56,465 bases of DNA from Clostridia bacterium (GTDB taxonomy: Bacteria > Bacillota > Clostridia > Peptostreptococcales > Acidaminobacteraceae), in contig JACUUV010000015.1 of assembly GCA_014859095.1 (NCBI GenBank), positions 1 to 56,465 of the forward strand, in the 5' to 3' direction. The notes under the pieces are model-generated. The model saw only the letters and a list, made by a program, of their open reading frames with translations. It was not told the DNA's origin and made no database searches. Positions 16,365 to 24,574 of the stretch are shown in pieces (position 1 is the stretch's first letter; each line of letters opens with the position of its first letter). The position numbers and the translations under genes are program-made.

Positions 16365-17197
16365 AGATTCACACCCCCTTCTTCGGGGTTGTTACCACTG
16401 AGATGGTTCATTACCGCCATAGTTGCAAGTATAAGAAACATCAGAATAATTGAAATGGCCGATCCGAAGAACCAGTCATTGACAACCAGAAACTGTTGTT
16501 CAATGAGATTTCCAATCAACATGTACTGTCCACCGTAAAGCAGGTTGGATATTACGAATGTGCTCACAGCAGGCATGAAAACCATTGAAGTTCCCGACAC
16601 GACACCGGGCAATGAAAGTGGAAAAACAACTTTTCTGAACACATTGTACTTATTCCCACCCAAATCCTCTGCGGCTTCTATGAGACTTTGATCCATTCTG
16701 GATAGCACCGTATAGATCGGGAGCACCATAAATGGCAGAAAGTTATAAACCATTCCCAGTAGCACAGCGCCTTCGGAGTACAAAAATGTCATCTGAGGCA
16801 ATCCAAAAAACATCAATATCTTATTCAAGATACCGTTTTTTCCTAATATGGTCATCCAAGCATAGGTCCTGAGCAAAAAATTCATCCACATGGGGACAAC
16901 AAAAAGCATTACTGCTATTGTGCGATATCTTGAGTTCATTTTGGCAAGGATCATCGCCATTGGATATCCAATCAAAAGACAGATGGCCGTTGCTTCAAGT
17001 GCAATTTTTATCGAGCGTGTCCATACCGCTATATAAACCGGTTCAAACACACGAGCAAAATTGATGGCTGTCAAATAATACTCACCCGTCTCAGCATCTG
17101 TTCGAACCAAACTGAAGAACCCAATCATTAGAATAGGAATCAGAATGAATAGTACAATCCATACTAAATATGGGCCGGAAGCAATACGTTTAAGCAC
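16358..17197 (-). CDS. potB: Spermidine/putrescine ABC transporter permease PotB
   Basis: This is the second permease subunit, with six predicted membrane helices. The EAA loop is EAAEDLGGNKYNVFRKVVFPL. Family-typical FLLRTYAWMTILG and MVYNFLPFMVLPIY stretches are present. The start is placed at GTG 17197: AAGGAGG lies six bases upstream, and the start falls two bases after the potA stop codon. An in-frame ATG at 17230 lies inside potA and lacks a ribosome binding site. The resulting 279 aa matches known PotB proteins. Confidence 0.92.
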   Translation of the reverse strand: MLKRIASGPYLVWIVLFILIPILMIGFFSLVRTDAETGEYYLTAINFARVFEPVYIAVWTRSIKIALEATAICLLIGYPMAMILAKMNSRYRTIAVMLFVVPMWMNFLLRTYAWMTILGKNGILNKILMFFGLPQMTFLYSEGAVLLGMVYNFLPFMVLPIYTVLSRMDQSLIEAAEDLGGNKYNVFRKVVFPLSLPGVVSGTSMVFMPAVSTFVISNLLYGGQYMLIGNLIEQQFLVVNDWFFGSAISIILMFLILATMAVMNHLSGNNPEEGGVNLW

Positions 17198-17198
17198 A

Positions 17199-18239
17199 TT
17201 ACGCCTCCTTTTCCATGATATGGATATCATCAGGATCTATGCGGATACCAACAGCAACCCCTTCATCCACCTTATCGGTGCTATGGACAATCCAGTCCCT
17301 TGTGGATTCCTTGATCGACATTTCATAGTGGACACCTTTGAATACAACTGATTTCACTATTCCGTCGAGTTGTCCCTCACCGACTCCTAAAAGTTTCACA
17401 TCTTCAGGTCTTATGACCACATCAACTTCCTGTTCAGTATCAAACCCGGAGTCCACACACGTAAAATCAAGCTCTGCAAAGCGCACAAGATAATCCTTGA
17501 CCATGATCCCATCATAGATGTTGCTTTCTCCTATGAAATCCGCTACGAACCTATTTTCAGGTTCATTGTAAATATCTGTGGGCGACCCAATCTGTTGAAT
17601 TTCTCCATGGTTCATAATGATGATCTTATCGGACATGGTCAGAGCTTCTTCTTGATCATGCGTGACGTAGACAAAAGTGATTCCTAGTTCTCTTTGCATG
17701 TTTTTTAGTTCAAGCTGCATTTCTTTCCTGAGTTTGAGGTCAAGCGCCCCAAGTGGCTCATCAAGAAGCAAGACTTTCGGTTCATTGACGAGTGCTCGTG
17801 CTATGGCGATTCTTTGTTGTTGACCACCTGAAAGCGAATTGATTTTTCTGTGCTCAAACCCGGACAAATTGACCAGTTCCAAAATCTTTGAAACTTTGGA
17901 GGCAATTTCTTTTTCACTATTCTTCTTGATTCTTAACCCAAACGCCACATTTTCATAGATATTCATGTGTGGAAACAAAGCATACTTTTGAAAGACTGTA
18001 TTGATTTGTCTCAGATATGGCGGTGTATCAGTGATATCATTGCCTTCAAAATAGATGGTTCCAGTCGTCGGTCTCTCAAATCCGGCAATCATTCTGAGTG
18101 TGGTCGTTTTTCCGCAACCACTTGGTCCTAGAATTGTTAAAAATTGATTCTTTTTAACCCAAAAATCAATGTTTTTAACAACAGGGACACCATTATATTC
18201 TTTTGTAATGTTTATGCCTTTTACTATTTTATCACTCAA
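17199..18239 (-). CDS. potA: Spermidine/putrescine ABC transporter ATPase PotA
   Basis: This is the energising ATPase. Walker A is GPSGCGKTT, the Q-loop [11 protein letters not shown], the signature LSGGQQQR, Walker [13 protein letters not shown] and the switch VTHD. A TOBE domain follows from about residue 270 ([13 protein letters not shown]). The start is taken as TTG 18239, six bases after GGAGG; the frame is open a few codons further to another TTG at 18251 that overlaps the ribosome binding site. The result is 346 aa. It is the first transport gene after the cupin regulator, with a 15-bp gap. Confidence 0.93.
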   Translation of the reverse strand: MSDKIVKGINITKEYNGVPVVKNIDFWVKKNQFLTILGPSGCGKTTTLRMIAGFERPTTGTIYFEGNDITDTPPYLRQINTVFQKYALFPHMNIYENVAFGLRIKKNSEKEIASKVSKILELVNLSGFEHRKINSLSGGQQQRIAIARALVNEPKVLLLDEPLGALDLKLRKEMQLELKNMQRELGITFVYVTHDQEEALTMSDKIIIMNHGEIQQIGSPTDIYNEPENRFVADFIGESNIYDGIMVKDYLVRFAELDFTCVDSGFDTEQEVDVVIRPEDVKLLGVGEGQLDGIVKSVVFKGVHYEMSIKESTRDWIVHSTDKVDEGVAVGIRIDPDDIHIMEKEA

Positions 18240-18254
18240 TAGTGCCTCCAAGAA

Positions 18255-18794
18255 CTAAAAATTGGGTGGCGTACCAACCAATAAAATTTTTGCTTCTCTT
18301 TTGCCTTTGTTGATGATCTCATGGCTCTTATTAGCCTTGTAATAAATGGAGTCACCAGCCTTGGCCACGTATTTTTTACCACCCAGTCTAACCACAACCG
18401 AACCTGAAATCACAAATCCAAATTCTTCCCCTTCGTGTGGGTCATGGGCATCATAAGCACCATTAGGCGCCAAAGTCAACATGATCGGTTCCATCATATT
18501 CTTCTGTGCATTTGGGATGATCCACTCCAAATTATAACCTGTGATTTCATCTTCTTTCTCAAAAAAATCTTCTGGCCTAAACACGATTTTTTCTTCAACG
18601 GTCTCACTGAAGAAGGCTTGTAGATTTGTTCCCAGACTTTCGAGTATGTCGACCAAACTTGCAATGGAAGGTGATGTCATATCCCTTTCCAATTGTGATA
18701 TGAACCCTTTCGACAATTCGCAACGATCTGCCAATTCTTCTTGAGTGAGGTTGTTTTCAAGTCTTAATCTTTTTATTTTTTCACCAATATTCAC
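18255..18794 (-). CDS. XRE-family HTH regulator with cupin domain (PuuR-like), pot operon
   Basis: The protein has an N-terminal helix-turn-helix (NLTQEELADRCELSKGFISQ) and a C-terminal cupin barrel (EPIMLTLAPNG, DPHEGEEFGFVISG, AKAGDSIYYKANKSH). This architecture is that of PuuR, a putrescine-responsive repressor. It is the first gene of the potABCD operon, so sensing polyamine and autoregulating the operon is a natural inference. The start is GTG 18794, giving (V)NIGEKIKRLR, with AAGGAG eight bases before; an ATG at 18800 sits too close to that site. The cupin has His and Glu residues that could bind a metal. The effector is not proven. Confidence 0.85.
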   Translation of the reverse strand: MNIGEKIKRLRLENNLTQEELADRCELSKGFISQLERDMTSPSIASLVDILESLGTNLQAFFSETVEEKIVFRPEDFFEKEDEITGYNLEWIIPNAQKNMMEPIMLTLAPNGAYDAHDPHEGEEFGFVISGSVVVRLGGKKYVAKAGDSIYYKANKSHEIINKGKREAKILLVGTPPNF

Positions 18795-18845
18795 AACCAT
18801 TTCTCCTTTTTTGAGTTTATTATTACTAAACTTTTCATTCGATTT

Positions 18846-18874
18846 ATTATACTTTATCACCTATGTACAGTCAA
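18846..18874 (-). promoter_or_regulatory. Strong sigma-A promoter of the regulator-potABCD operon
   Basis: On the minus strand TTGACT (18869-18874) and a perfect TATAAT (18846-18851) are separated by 17 bp. It lies about 50 bp ahead of the cupin regulator and just after the cheV terminator. No perfect inverted repeat for an operator is obvious around it. Confidence 0.85.
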
Positions 18875-18884
18875 GACCAAGCGC

Positions 18885-18930
18885 TAAAAAGGTGTCATAT
18901 AAAATGCTTTCACATTCCATATGACACCTT
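18885..18930 (-). terminator. Terminator of cheV (symmetrical, could work both ways)
   Basis: A perfect 12-bp stem, AAGGTGTCATAT/ATATGACACCTT, lies at 18889-18900 and 18919-18930. On the minus strand it is followed by TTTTAGCG; runs of A and T on both sides make it bidirectional. Confidence 0.88.
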
Positions 18931-18938
18931 TTTTTGTT

Positions 18939-19847
18939 TTACTTGATATCCAATATTTCATCTATCAATTTCACCAAATTTTCGATCTCAGGTTTGCTCA
19001 TTTGTGCATCCGCACCTACAGCTTCACCTTTATGGAGGAGATCCCCTGTTATCAATGATGAAAATATGATTACAGGCAAATTCTTGAGATTGCGATGTTC
19101 TTTCACCCGTCTCGTCAATGAATGACCATCCAGTTGAGGCATTTCGATATCAGTGATCAACAGATCGATATCCTCCTTGAATTTTTCACCTTTTTTCTCT
19201 ACCAACATGAGAAGGTAATCCAAAGTTTCCATACCGTCATCAAAAAACTTGAGTTTAGTGAATCCGGCTCTTGTCAAAGTATCGAGCAACACTTTGCGGA
19301 TCATTGGGGAATCATCTGCGAGTGCGATTTTTATCTTGGAACGGTCCTTGACTACGATGTCCTTGATTCTATCGATGTTGATTCCCGTATTCGGATTGAT
19401 ATCCATGACGATTTTTTCGAAATCCAACAACATGATGATTTCATTGTTGAGATTGATATTGCCTATGATCAACGAATTGGATGTCAAATCGTCCGGTTTG
19501 ATGATTTGATTCCACCCGATACGTTGAATCCCTAAAACAGATTCTATGGCAAAACCCACTTTGATTTTGTTGAATTCACATACCAAAGTCATCCCATTTT
19601 TCACTTTTTCGTTCTTTTGTCCTTCGAGAACATAAAGCAAATCCACTACGGAGATCATTTCACCTCTGATTAATGACAATCCCGAAATGGCCGGATGTGC
19701 ATTTGGAATTTTGGATATGTTTTCAATTTGAAGCAATTCTTTCACTTTGACAACATTGATTGCATAATGAACGCCAGATACTGTGAAGTGCAGTATTTCA
19801 ACCTCTCCAGTTCCACTTTCAAGTAATATCCCTGTTTTGTTTTCCAT
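18939..19847 (-). CDS. cheV: Chemotaxis protein CheV (CheW-response regulator fusion)
   Basis: This is a chemotaxis coupling protein. The N-terminal CheW-like domain (about 1-150) links receptors to CheA (FTVSGVHYAINVVKVKELL, GLSLIRGEMISVVDL). The C-terminal receiver domain (about 170-300) contains IALADDSPMIRK, the phosphoacceptor Asp in LLITDIEMPQLDG and the Lys of QMSKPE. The start is ATG 19847, six bases after AGGGTGG; an ATG two codons earlier directly abuts that site. It stands alone between two transcription units, with a TATAAT-like -10 at 19882-19887. The cell is therefore expected to be motile and chemotactic. Confidence 0.93.
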   Translation of the reverse strand: MENKTGILLESGTGEVEILHFTVSGVHYAINVVKVKELLQIENISKIPNAHPAISGLSLIRGEMISVVDLLYVLEGQKNEKVKNGMTLVCEFNKIKVGFAIESVLGIQRIGWNQIIKPDDLTSNSLIIGNINLNNEIIMLLDFEKIVMDINPNTGINIDRIKDIVVKDRSKIKIALADDSPMIRKVLLDTLTRAGFTKLKFFDDGMETLDYLLMLVEKKGEKFKEDIDLLITDIEMPQLDGHSLTRRVKEHRNLKNLPVIIFSSLITGDLLHKGEAVGADAQMSKPEIENLVKLIDEILDIK

Positions 19848-19881
19848 ATTCATCCACCCTTTAACAATTTATCGTATTATC

Positions 19882-19904
19882 ATTATACCTAAGGCAAGTC
19901 CCCG
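19882..19904 (-). promoter_or_regulatory. Possible cheV promoter
   Basis: On the minus strand a perfect TATAAT lies at 19882-19887. The best upstream match, near 19903, is a poor TTTGCC-like -35 at 16 bp. Only the -10 is convincing. Confidence 0.35.
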
Positions 19905-19913
19905 GCAAACAAT

Positions 19914-21104
19914 TTATTCTAGTATACCCATCTCTTTGCCGACTTCCTCAAACACTTTGACCGCTCTCGAAAGTTGCTCTTCTGTGTGCCCGGCTGTGAC
20001 CATGCACCTTACACGGCCTTTTCCTTTTGGAACCGTAGGAAAAATGATTGCTGATACGAAGACACCTTTTTCAAGCATGCGTTTTGAGAAAGCGACTGTT
20101 CTAGCCTCATCACCAATGATCACTGGTGTGATTGGTGTTTCACTATGTCCAATGTTGTATCCAAGCTTACCAAGTTCAGCCTTGAAAAACTTTGCATTGC
20201 TCCAGAGTCTGTCGGTATATTCTGTGGTGGAACTGAGTAGATCGACAGCTTCCATGATTGCACCTACCGCAGCAGGTGGCAATGACGTGCTAAAAAGCAA
20301 AGGGCGTCCTCTATGGAGCAACCATTCTTTCATGACTTTACTGCCTGCCACATAACCGCCAATGACACCAATCGCTTTTGATAGCGTGCCAATGGTAAAA
20401 TCGATTCTTCCATGAAGTCCGAAATGATCCACGGTACCACGACCATTCTCACCAAGCACTCCAGAACCGTGGGCATCGTCCACATAAGTCATGCAGTTAT
20501 ATTTTTCAGCGATTTCTACGAGTTCAGGTAATTTGGCTAAATCCCCGTCCATACTGAATACGCCATCCGTTATGATCAAACAATTTGCATAGTTTGCTCT
20601 TTTCTCTTTTAAGACGCGCTCCAAGTCTTCCATGTCACTATGTTTGAATACGGCCTTATCCGCTCTTGAAAGTCTGACACCATCTATTATACTGGCATGA
20701 TTGAGTTCATCTGATATGATTAAATCACCCTTGTTTGTAATGGCTTGTATTGCTCCAGCATTACAGTTGAAACCAGATTGGAACACCATGACAGCCTCTT
20801 CACGTTTGAACTTTGCAAGTTTGACTTCGAGTTCTTCATGGATGTCCATGTTGCCGATAATCGTACGCACAGCTCCAGAGCCAACACCATATTTTTCCAC
20901 CGCTTTGATGGCAGCTTCTTTTAATTTTGGATGATTTGCAAATCCCAAATAGTTGTTTGAAGACAAATTGATGACCGATTGACCATTCAAAATGATCTCC
21001 GCTTCGTTTGCACCCTCAAGGATCGGTAAAATCCTATAAACACCTTGATCCTTTAATTCTTGAACCTGATCTTTCAAATAATTGAGTTCATGTACATTTG
21101 ACAT
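19914..21104 (-). CDS. kbl: Glycine C-acetyltransferase/8-amino-7-oxononanoate synthase family
   Basis: This PLP-dependent alpha-oxoamine synthase condenses an acyl-CoA with an amino acid. The PLP lysine is in [30 protein letters not shown] and [12 protein letters not shown] are family signatures. In Clostridia such proteins are mostly annotated as 2-amino-3-ketobutyrate CoA ligase (Kbl). There is no tdh gene beside it and no bio gene, so Kbl and BioF activity cannot be separated by context. GGGAGG precedes the ATG. It is 396 aa, of normal length. Confidence 0.75.
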   Translation of the reverse strand: MSNVHELNYLKDQVQELKDQGVYRILPILEGANEAEIILNGQSVINLSSNNYLGFANHPKLKEAAIKAVEKYGVGSGAVRTIIGNMDIHEELEVKLAKFKREEAVMVFQSGFNCNAGAIQAITNKGDLIISDELNHASIIDGVRLSRADKAVFKHSDMEDLERVLKEKRANYANCLIITDGVFSMDGDLAKLPELVEIAEKYNCMTYVDDAHGSGVLGENGRGTVDHFGLHGRIDFTIGTLSKAIGVIGGYVAGSKVMKEWLLHRGRPLLFSTSLPPAAVGAIMEAVDLLSSTTEYTDRLWSNAKFFKAELGKLGYNIGHSETPITPVIIGDEARTVAFSKRMLEKGVFVSAIIFPTVPKGKGRVRCMVTAGHTEEQLSRAVKVFEEVGKEMGILE

Positions 21105-21146
21105 ATGACGCCTCCCATAAAATATATCTTCATTAACAGTATATCA

Positions 21147-22205
21147 TTAAGTTTCACGACTTTCCAGTCTCCCTACCGCCCACAAAAAAGTTGCTTTAAG
21201 TTTAGGATTCATCATCAATTCTGTTTTTTTGTTCAACACTTCAAGATCGGATCGGTTCCCATGATTGCCCAGAATAATTAACGCATTGCGTTTATAAACC
21301 CACAGACTGCGCCAAGAGAATCCCATTTTTCCATATTTCTTCTTGAACGTCTTGTTGTTCATGTCCAGTAGTTCATACAGGTCAATTTGATTATCCGTTT
21401 TGGTCGCAAGATTGGGATGTGCGCTCAAGCTTTTGTTCATCGGACAGACTTTTTGACAAATGTTGCATCCGTACAAGCTATTTCCAATCCACTCACGCTC
21501 CTGATCATTCAGCACCCTTTTGGTCTGAGTGAGCATTGCGATGCATTTATTCGAATCCATGATTGGGCCACCACAAATTTTGGTTGGACACGCACTTGAA
21601 CATCTATTGCAGTCCTCGCATTCCGCCAGCAAAGTATTTTCAAAGTCGAATCGATTGATTTCGGCTGGGTCGATCTCCAAAATTCTATCATAAATCAAAT
21701 AGCCGATGAAGAAATGGGTGCCCATCTCCGGATGAATCAGAAAATGATTCTTCCCTATTTTGCCGAGTCCGGTATAAAGGCCTATCTCACGGTCGATGTA
21801 ATCGGCTGTGTCGACACAGACTTCCGGAGCGATTACCGGATTGCTCAGGAATTTAGTTGTTTCTATGTTTATAGCATTCAAAAGATTCCTTAGAATTTCA
21901 TGATAGTCATGCTCCCAAGCAAAATTATCCACGCGACCCGAAACATTCGGCAACGCACTTCCTATCGGATCATAGGGAATCCCGATGGCAATGATAGTCC
22001 CTATTTTCTTCCCTGAAGAAAACAAAAAACGCTTGTCTAAATCTTGTTCGAACTCTTTGGTCCCTCTCTCGAGCAAAATTTCTCTAATATGTTGCTCCCG
22101 CTCGATCAATTTCGGCAATTGATCCGCATCAATGGTCAAAATGCCCCAATGTTCAACCATTAAAGCATTCATTATTTTTTTTATCTCAATTTTATCAATC
22201 ATCAT
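21147..22205 (-). CDS. queG: Epoxyqueuosine reductase QueG-like iron-sulfur protein
   Basis: QueG reduces epoxyqueuosine to queuosine in tRNA with cobalamin and two 4Fe-4S clusters. The two ferredoxin motifs are CEDCNRCSSACP and CNICQKVCP. A cofactor-domain pattern (GLYTGLGKIGKNHFLIHPEMG) precedes them. The C-terminal 60 residues resemble the short HEAT-like tail. The ATG at 22205 overlaps the upstream stop as ATGA, with AAGGG eight bases before; the frame extends upstream to 22247 without support. It is coupled to an unrelated solute-binding protein gene, and no other queuosine genes are nearby. Some family members reduce other substrates, so the function is probable rather than certain. Confidence 0.75.
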   Translation of the reverse strand: MMIDKIEIKKIMNALMVEHWGILTIDADQLPKLIEREQHIREILLERGTKEFEQDLDKRFLFSSGKKIGTIIAIGIPYDPIGSALPNVSGRVDNFAWEHDYHEILRNLLNAINIETTKFLSNPVIAPEVCVDTADYIDREIGLYTGLGKIGKNHFLIHPEMGTHFFIGYLIYDRILEIDPAEINRFDFENTLLAECEDCNRCSSACPTKICGGPIMDSNKCIAMLTQTKRVLNDQEREWIGNSLYGCNICQKVCPMNKSLSAHPNLATKTDNQIDLYELLDMNNKTFKKKYGKMGFSWRSLWVYKRNALIILGNHGNRSDLEVLNKKTELMMNPKLKATFLWAVGRLESRET

Positions 22206-23914
22206 TCCATGACCCTTAGGACTATATCCTGAATACTTCCCACCCAATTGCTGTAGGGTCCGATCTCAATTTTTTGAACACGTTCATTGACTCCCCATAA
22301 CTCGCTGAGTTGCGCGATATAAATATAAGGCAACTCTTCATTGGCGAGACTGATCCAATCTGAAACGAGATTTATTCTCTCCGTATCATCAAAAGCTGTC
22401 CTGAGTCTGACGAAAAGTTCCTCTGCATTCGTATTGTAGTAATTACCCGCGTTGAATCCACCAGGACCTGTCGCTATGGTTCCATAGAGCCTCGCCGGGT
22501 CATAATCGACCGGAAGATGCCATGCCATGACCCATAGCATTGCTGAACGGTCTGTAAACACCTTTTCTTTCAACATATTGAAGTCCATAAATTCCACATT
22601 CACTATTGCACCGATTTTTTCCCATTGCGCTTTGGTGGCATTTGCGAGATTATAAGACCAACTGATATCGCTGAACGCACTGATTGTAAGTTCAAGTCGC
22701 TCGCCATCTTTCATGCGGACGCCTTTGTCATCACCCTCGATCCATCCGGCATCACTCAGAAGTATTTTTGCCTTTTCAATATCATAGCTATATATATTTA
22801 GAGCTTGTTCATTCGGATAAGTCCAATGTGTTTCGGGCACAGGTGAATTGGATGGAATGGCATGATTTTGCCACTGGGTTCTGATGAATTCATCCCGATC
22901 GAAGGCATACGCCAATGCTTGCCTGACTTTTTTGTCCTTAAGAATCGGGTGATTGTGATTTATTCCGATATAATTGAATGCATTTGATGGAAATTCTACG
23001 ATTTCGGCAAAAGTGATCGCTTTAAGCTTGTCATAGTGCTCTTTTGTGGGTGAAACCGCAACAATGTCGACTGAACCATTCGCAAACGATTCCAGAGCCA
23101 ACTGTGGACTCATCGCTTTTATGATGACACGACTGACGTTTGATTTCATACCGTGATGAAAAGCACTTCTCTTAAGCTCTATCTGTTGGTCCGATTCGGC
23201 GGCCACCAGGGCCATAGGGCCTGTTCCTATAGGGTTGTTGCTATTCATCAAAAAATTGTCCCAACTGGAAAAACTGTACACATGTTCGGGAATTATTGGA
23301 CTTTCAAATCCCCAAACATTATAAATACCAGGTGTTTCAAATCTGAATTTTATTGTCTTTTCACCAATGATTTCAATTCCCGAGATGTTGGTGGCTTCAC
23401 CGCTTCTGAATTGCATGACGCCTACGATTCCATCAATGAACAACCGATGTTCACCGGAGTATTGTTCATTGGCAAGGATTTCATATGAAAACATCACATC
23501 GGACATTTTCAACCTGGAACCGTCGTGAAACAACAAATCGTCCTTTACTATGAAAGTATACTCGAGGCCGTCCTCACTGATCTCATAGGATTCTGCAAGT
23601 AATGGTATTGGATTGCCCATTTTATCATGACTCATGAGCCCTTCAAAAACCAAGTCCCTGACCCAGGTTTCAGTAGTCCTCGTGGCATAAAGCGGGTGAA
23701 AATTAAGACTTAGGTTGGATGAGGTGACCACCAAAGTCTCTGTTCTCGCCAAAGCGGGGTTCACTTCATAAGCCTGTTCCTTGGCGCCGTTCACCACTTC
23801 CGGTGGATTTGAAGGAGTCCCATTGTCTTTGGAATTAAAAGAGGAGCACCCTCCAAAGAGAAAAGTGCTCATCATTAAGATTGTAATCAAAAGACATCTA
23901 TGTCCATTTTTCAT
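22202..23914 (-). CDS. Oligopeptide-type solute-binding lipoprotein (SBP_bac_5), orphan
   Basis: This is an extracytoplasmic binding protein of the OppA/DppA family. The lipoprotein signal ends with LFGGCSS (Cys23). The mature part shows LVFEGLMSHDKMGNPIPLLAESYEISEDGLEYTF-type features of cluster-C binding proteins: VRQALAYAFDRDEFI and NAGNYYNTNAEELF. It is 570 aa after choosing ATG 23914, nine bases after GGAG. No permease or ATPase gene lies nearby, so it must share a transporter encoded elsewhere or act in sensing. It is placed directly after an HTH regulator gene and overlaps the QueG gene by four bases. Confidence 0.85.
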   Translation of the reverse strand: MKNGHRCLLITILMMSTFLFGGCSSFNSKDNGTPSNPPEVVNGAKEQAYEVNPALARTETLVVTSSNLSLNFHPLYATRTTETWVRDLVFEGLMSHDKMGNPIPLLAESYEISEDGLEYTFIVKDDLLFHDGSRLKMSDVMFSYEILANEQYSGEHRLFIDGIVGVMQFRSGEATNISGIEIIGEKTIKFRFETPGIYNVWGFESPIIPEHVYSFSSWDNFLMNSNNPIGTGPMALVAAESDQQIELKRSAFHHGMKSNVSRVIIKAMSPQLALESFANGSVDIVAVSPTKEHYDKLKAITFAEIVEFPSNAFNYIGINHNHPILKDKKVRQALAYAFDRDEFIRTQWQNHAIPSNSPVPETHWTYPNEQALNIYSYDIEKAKILLSDAGWIEGDDKGVRMKDGERLELTISAFSDISWSYNLANATKAQWEKIGAIVNVEFMDFNMLKEKVFTDRSAMLWVMAWHLPVDYDPARLYGTIATGPGGFNAGNYYNTNAEELFVRLRTAFDDTERINLVSDWISLANEELPYIYIAQLSELWGVNERVQKIEIGPYSNWVGSIQDIVLRVME

Positions 23915-23930
23915 AACGTTGTCTCCAGTT

Positions 23931-24491
23931 TTATTCCTTAGGGGGCATTGGAATAACCAAATGCGCAATCGTGTGTCTGTATGCATCTTCTCTTGGCTCT
24001 TTCTTATCTTTCAAAAACGCTTCAACAACCTCACTTATTTCATGATTCAATGTTTTGGCCTCGAGGTCTGTCAGATAATAATCCCCCGAATAGGATATCT
24101 TCTTGGTCGGCCCATCCTGCAGTTTCTCGATGGATTCGTAAAAGTCTTTGGAAACCGCTTCAAAAAAAGCTATCGATACTTTGCTGATCGTATTGTTCAT
24201 AACATCATCAAGAGTAACTGCACTACTGTCTATCAGAATTTTATATGCAACAGGACAATAATACTTTTCCACGACACCCAATTTTGAGACTTCCTCGATC
24301 AACTCGACAATTCCGACCTTTTCAAGCATTTTAATATGATAGTTGACGCGACCGTGAGGTTCTTTAAGATACTCGGCAATCTGTTTTGCAGTTTTGGGTT
24401 GATTGTTGAACGCATCGATGATGTTCAACCGATACTGTTGAGAAACCGCCTTGATTTGTTCCAAATCCTTTAATACAATTGCGTCTTTCAT
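23931..24491 (-). CDS. Winged-helix (ArsR-like) transcriptional regulator
   Basis: The DNA-binding domain occupies about residues 1-90: QYRLNIIDAF, KTAKQIAEYL and GRVNYHIKMLEKVGIVELI are the helices and recognition region of ArsR/HTH_20 proteins. The C-terminal half (about 90-186) is helical with no known ligand motif and no metal-binding cysteine cluster. The start is ATG 24491, or GTG two codons earlier. It heads a unit with the orphan binding protein and QueG, with its own strong promoter, so it probably controls that unit in response to peptides or nutrients. Confidence 0.75.
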   Translation of the reverse strand: MKDAIVLKDLEQIKAVSQQYRLNIIDAFNNQPKTAKQIAEYLKEPHGRVNYHIKMLEKVGIVELIEEVSKLGVVEKYYCPVAYKILIDSSAVTLDDVMNNTISKVSIAFFEAVSKDFYESIEKLQDGPTKKISYSGDYYLTDLEAKTLNHEISEVVEAFLKDKKEPREDAYRHTIAHLVIPMPPKE

Positions 24492-24532
24492 AACCACCTG
24501 ACCCTCTTATAAATAATTTTACAACTATTTAC

Positions 24533-24561
24533 ATTATATAGTTTTGATTTCTACACGTCAA
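24533..24561 (-). promoter_or_regulatory. Strong sigma-A promoter of the regulator-SBP-queG unit
   Basis: On the minus strand TTGACG (24556-24561) and TATAAT (24533-24538) are separated by 17 bp. It lies between the SpoIIE phosphatase stop and the winged-helix regulator start. Confidence 0.85.
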
Positions 24562-24574
24562 TAGATGGCAAATC

